Assembly (NCBI GenBank): GCA_016927675.1
Contig: JAFGMF010000215.1
Location: 1 to 9,520, forward strand
Source: Candidatus Cloacimonadota bacterium
GTDB taxonomy: Bacteria; Cloacimonadota; Cloacimonadia; Cloacimonadales; TCS61
DNA: 9,520 bases
Direction: 5' to 3'
Position 1 is the first letter of the stretch. Every line of letters starts with the position of its first letter. The translations under genes and the position numbers were made by a program. The notes beneath the pieces were generated by a model, which had not been told where the DNA came from, searched no databases, and saw only the letters and a list, made by a program, of their open reading frames with translations. This document shows, piece by piece, positions 6,847 through 9,520 of this stretch.

Positions 6847-8439
6847 TTGAAAAAGCAAATTTTGTTATTCTTATTAATCATGTTGATCATTCCCTCCTTA
6901 AAGGCACAATACAATCCTAATCCTGATGGATGGAATTTCTATAATTACCTGATGACAACCGATGATGATGAATTATGGGATATTTTCAGCAAAGCTTTCC
7001 TCGGAGTTGCTCAGGAAAAGAGTCAGGCAAGTTCGGATGATCTAACGTTCTATGATCTGGTAATAAGCAACTATGCCGGACATGCCAGTTGTTTCGGCAT
7101 GTCTCTGTTAAGTCTGATCTGCTTTCATGAGGGAGGTCATCTGGCTGTATGCGGTCCGGTATATCAATACGAGGGAGGATTGACGGAACATAATGGCCCT
7201 GATCTTGATGTGGTTCGAGAATCCATCAGTATCATGCATCTGCGCCAGCTTTCTCAGCCGATGATCAGTAAGCTGATCGATCTGTTTAACGATTATAACT
7301 GGAATGATCCCGAGTATGCTTACAATCAGATCAAGACTTCCATTGCCAGTCATGATTATCCGCTGCTTTCCTTTATGCCTTCCAGTATCGCGGCCATAGA
7401 GGCATTGGGCGAAGGTGCTGAAGCTCATACAATTGTACCTTATGCAACTTCTGAGACCGCTACTCACTACAGAATCTATGTTTATGATCCGAATTTTCCC
7501 TACAGTACCAGTACTGATTTTTATACAGGGACAACTCAGCGTAATTATATCGATGTCAAAAAATCAGGCTGGACTCATGACTGGAAGTATCCACCAGATT
7601 ATGATCCTTCAGATCCCAACAGTTATGGCTGGAACGGTAGCACTTCCGGGCCCTGGACATTTCTGGCGACGAATGTTTCAGATGCAAAATACAAACATAA
7701 TCATCCTCTAAATGTCGGTTATCTAACTGGTCAGCTGGGTACTTTGATCTTCAGCAGTGGCGGTACTGCCGAACAGATAACCGATGAACAGGGCAAGCGT
7801 TTCTACAAAAAATCCGGTACCGATCTGGAATTGGAAAAAGATCCTGCGAAAAAGACTGACAATATCATCAGATGGCCTTTTTTCCACGGTGAGGGAAATA
7901 CAGAAGAACTTTATTTCATCAAGGATGTTAACGGGAAAGACTATACTCTGGATATTGCATCGGAGAGTAAGGGATATCAATGTGATTTCCTATTGAAGGG
8001 TAAAAGTGTTACTCTTAATGTAGGTAAAAGTTCTTCCGGCAAAGACAACCTGAAGCTGCAGACTATCGGCACTGCCGATCAGTTGGTTGAATTGTCTTCC
8101 GAGCGGGAGCTTAAGAATGTCGTGCTGGAAATGACCGTCAGACTTCCTGATGGCAGAACAGAGAGAAAATTCATAATATCCGAACTTAACGTAAAATCAA
8201 AGTCTCCTGTTGTTATAAAAATTGCCGACATGAACAGTTCACTTCGGGTGGAAAGCCCGCAAAACGAAATTGAATATATGCTTGAATTGAAGCAGATCCA
8301 CAAAGGCAGTGAAGTTAAATTAGCTCCTCAGAAGATTGTAGTACCCAGGGGGCAGATGAAAACAATCAAACCATTGGACTGGAACAGCCTGGAGGTAGAT
8401 GAGTTACAGATAAAAGAGAGGGAATTACAAAGGAAATAG
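6847..8439 (+). CDS. Exported papain-like cysteine peptidase candidate with a beta-rich C-terminal half
   Basis: The product has 530 residues and starts at TTG. The signal peptide is MKKQILLFLLIMLIIPSLKA, likely cleaved before Gln21. Residues about 25-220 look like a papain-fold domain. The nucleophile motif is AGHASCFGMSLLSL with Cys82 at the head of a helix; His194 lies in AEAHTIVPYA, and YRIYVYDPNFP supplies Asp214 or Asn216. The Cys-His-Asp/Asn order and the HxIVPY...YVYDPN pairing are typical of papain-like (C39/C1-like) bacterial enzymes. A transglutaminase-like fold shares the order, but its usual H-W motif is absent. Residues about 225-300 are rich in Tyr, Pro and Asp (DYDPSDPNSYGW). 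Residues about 310-515 are predicted beta-rich with no motif I recognise, possibly Ig-like, and could bind substrate or block the site. It probably acts outside the cytoplasm, perhaps on the two large upstream proteins. Activity is not shown, and a non-catalytic role is possible. Confidence 0.85.
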   Translation: MKKQILLFLLIMLIIPSLKAQYNPNPDGWNFYNYLMTTDDDELWDIFSKAFLGVAQEKSQASSDDLTFYDLVISNYAGHASCFGMSLLSLICFHEGGHLAVCGPVYQYEGGLTEHNGPDLDVVRESISIMHLRQLSQPMISKLIDLFNDYNWNDPEYAYNQIKTSIASHDYPLLSFMPSSIAAIEALGEGAEAHTIVPYATSETATHYRIYVYDPNFPYSTSTDFYTGTTQRNYIDVKKSGWTHDWKYPPDYDPSDPNSYGWNGSTSGPWTFLATNVSDAKYKHNHPLNVGYLTGQLGTLIFSSGGTAEQITDEQGKRFYKKSGTDLELEKDPAKKTDNIIRWPFFHGEGNTEELYFIKDVNGKDYTLDIASESKGYQCDFLLKGKSVTLNVGKSSSGKDNLKLQTIGTADQLVELSSERELKNVVLEMTVRLPDGRTERKFIISELNVKSKSPVVIKIADMNSSLRVESPQNEIEYMLELKQIHKGSEVKLAPQKIVVPRGQMKTIKPLDWNSLEVDELQIKERELQRK

Positions 8440-8450
8440 ATATTATAAGT

Positions 8451-8492
8451 ATCAGACGAAACAGCTAAAATCAGTTTGTTTATACGTCTGAT
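8451..8492. terminator. Hairpin between convergent genes (bidirectional terminator candidate)
   Basis: ATCAGACG (8451-8458) pairs perfectly with CGTCTGAT (8485-8492), and AAACA (8459-8463) pairs with TGTTT (8477-8481). A 3-base bulge (8482-8484) separates the two stem parts. It fills most of the 52-base gap between the peptidase stop (8439) and the last base of the transporter stop codon (8492), where a shared terminator is expected. Neither strand has a clear run of Ts directly after the stem, so efficient intrinsic termination is uncertain. Confidence 0.45.
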
Positions 8493-9520
8493 CAATTCAA
8501 TTGTCTGAGAGCCTGAGCAATATTCAGAGAATAATCGCCAATATGTTCGAAATGCTTCAACAGATCAAGATAGATCAATTCTGATTTGACATTACTGCCG
8601 GTTTGAAGCCTGTGTTGAGCTCCTTTCTTAAGGCTGTCTCTGAGTATATTGATTTTTCTTTCCAGTTTGAATGCCATATCCAGAACCCGATTTTCCAGAT
8701 GTTCGTTAATATGCTTTTTATACAGAGTCATGAATTCCAGCAGAAGCTCGGAAATATCCTGAAATTCTTTTAATGCTTTCTCGTGTAATTTGATTTTTTT
8801 CAGATATTTCTTTTCAGTCAGGATCATCAATTTAAAGCAACTATCACCGATATTTTCCATTTCGTTCACGATCCGAATCATTGAATTAAGATTCAGGATA
8901 TTTTGTTCACTCAAATCTTCTTTGGAGCATTCCACCAGAAATCTGGTAATTTCCTCCTGCATCTGATCGGTCAATTCTTCCTGCCTTTTCACCTCTTCAA
9001 CTTTATCTCCCATTTTCTTATCGGGGTTATTGAAGACATTAAGAAAGGTCTGGAACATACTGTGAGTAACTTCCGCCATCTTTTTCAATTCGTTTCTTGC
9101 TTCCAGAATATTGATCTGGGCAGTATCCTGTAACCCGGTGGAAATATATGTCAGCTTATAAACTGTTGATTTATCGCGTTCTTTTGGTTTTACCAGTTTT
9201 GTTACGATCAAGGCAAACTGGTTGACAAAGGGCAGAAATAAAATCGTGTTGGTAAGATTAAAAACCGAATGAAAAAGTGCCAGATTAAGAGGAAGATTTT
9301 CCTGCAGACTTGAATTCCAGGGAGCCATCTGCAGGATAAATGCGGTAAAATACCTGAACACAGTTGCAATCCAGATAACGCCTAACACATTAAAAAGTAA
9401 ATGTGCCCTTGCAGTTCGTCGGGCATTTACAGATGTGCCCAGAGAAGCCAGATAAGCCGTGACGGTAGTACCGATATTCTCTCCCAGAACGATCGCAGCA
9501 GCGGTATGGAAATTTATCCA
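8492..9520 (-). CDS. Na+/phosphate cotransporter family protein with a PhoU-like domain (N-terminus outside the window)
   Basis: The frame is open from the window edge to the TGA at 8494-8492, giving 342 residues. The GTG at 9388 is internal, because the 44 codons before it encode conserved transporter sequence. That part carries GENIGTTVTAYLASLG and ARRTARAHLLFNVLGV, the signature of the second Na/Pi cotransporter repeat (NptA/YjbB-like, PF02690 type). Hydrophobic helices follow near fragment residues 45-64 and 77-108. From about 140 a charged helical region resembles PhoU, with EELTD (about 181-185) and two acidic IGD motifs, EMENIGDSC and HFEHIGDYS (near 220 and 323), as in the two PhoU three-helix repeats. 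Family proteins are usually about 550 residues, so roughly 200 residues with the first transporter repeat are missing here. The expected role is Na+-dependent phosphate uptake or efflux in the inner membrane. It converges on the operon and looks unrelated to it. Confidence 0.9.
   Translation of the reverse strand, partial: WINFHTAAAIVLGENIGTTVTAYLASLGTSVNARRTARAHLLFNVLGVIWIATVFRYFTAFILQMAPWNSSLQENLPLNLALFHSVFNLTNTILFLPFVNQFALIVTKLVKPKERDKSTVYKLTYISTGLQDTAQINILEARNELKKMAEVTHSMFQTFLNVFNNPDKKMGDKVEEVKRQEELTDQMQEEITRFLVECSKEDLSEQNILNLNSMIRIVNEMENIGDSCFKLMILTEKKYLKKIKLHEKALKEFQDISELLLEFMTLYKKHINEHLENRVLDMAFKLERKINILRDSLKKGAQHRLQTGSNVKSELIYLDLLKHFEHIGDYSLNIAQALRQLN

Noticed and set aside
8903..9133. 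A 76-codon plus-strand frame antisense to the PhoU-like region of the transporter.
   Set aside because: The minus strand is clearly coding there. The plus-strand product is Phe-rich, as expected for the complement of Lys/Glu-rich helices.
9386..9388. The GTG at 9388 as the start of the transporter gene.
   Set aside because: The 44 codons upstream to the window edge encode the conserved GENIGTT and ARRTARAHLLFN motifs in the same frame, so the GTG is an internal valine.

Overview
The window holds a three-gene operon for large exported proteins (294-8439, + strand), flanked by the first codons of a leftward gene (1-52, - strand) and by the 3' two thirds of a leftward Na+/phosphate cotransporter gene (8492-9520, - strand, cut by the window edge). 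About 95% of the bases are coding. There are no tRNA, rRNA, transposase, CRISPR or phage signals.

Likely host: a Gram-negative bacterium of the FCB group, with Cloacimonadota or a similar anaerobic or metagenomic lineage as a guess. Reasons: moderately low GC; strong GGAGG ribosome-binding sites (unlike typical Bacteroidota); an AQ-type signal peptide end on the third operon protein; fibronectin type III arrays without a recognisable type IX sorting domain; and a helical repeat region at the N-terminus of a giant exported protein. No marker gene fixes the phylum.

Layout. Positions 53-293 are a divergent intergenic region with a perfect 8-bp-arm palindrome (129-145) and a weak promoter candidate. 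Gene A (294-4388) encodes a 1364-residue exported protein: a signal peptide, a coiled, charged helical region with DUF4398-like repeats, then about 1100 residues of glycine- and beta-rich sequence with 19 cysteines and no domain I recognise. Gene B (4399-6834), 10 bases later, encodes an exported array of about six FN3-like modules. Gene C (6847-8439), 12 bases later, uses a TTG start and encodes an exported papain-like cysteine peptidase candidate (Cys82, His194, Asp214/Asn216) with a beta-rich C-terminal half. A hairpin separates it from the convergent transporter gene.

How they may work together (inference): tight spacing and a signal peptide on each protein imply that A, B and C are co-expressed and act outside the cytoplasm. 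A reasonable model is a surface or periplasmic assembly in which A is the large structural part, B is a binding or spacer scaffold, and C is a processing or degradative peptidase. The transporter is on the other strand and is probably unrelated.
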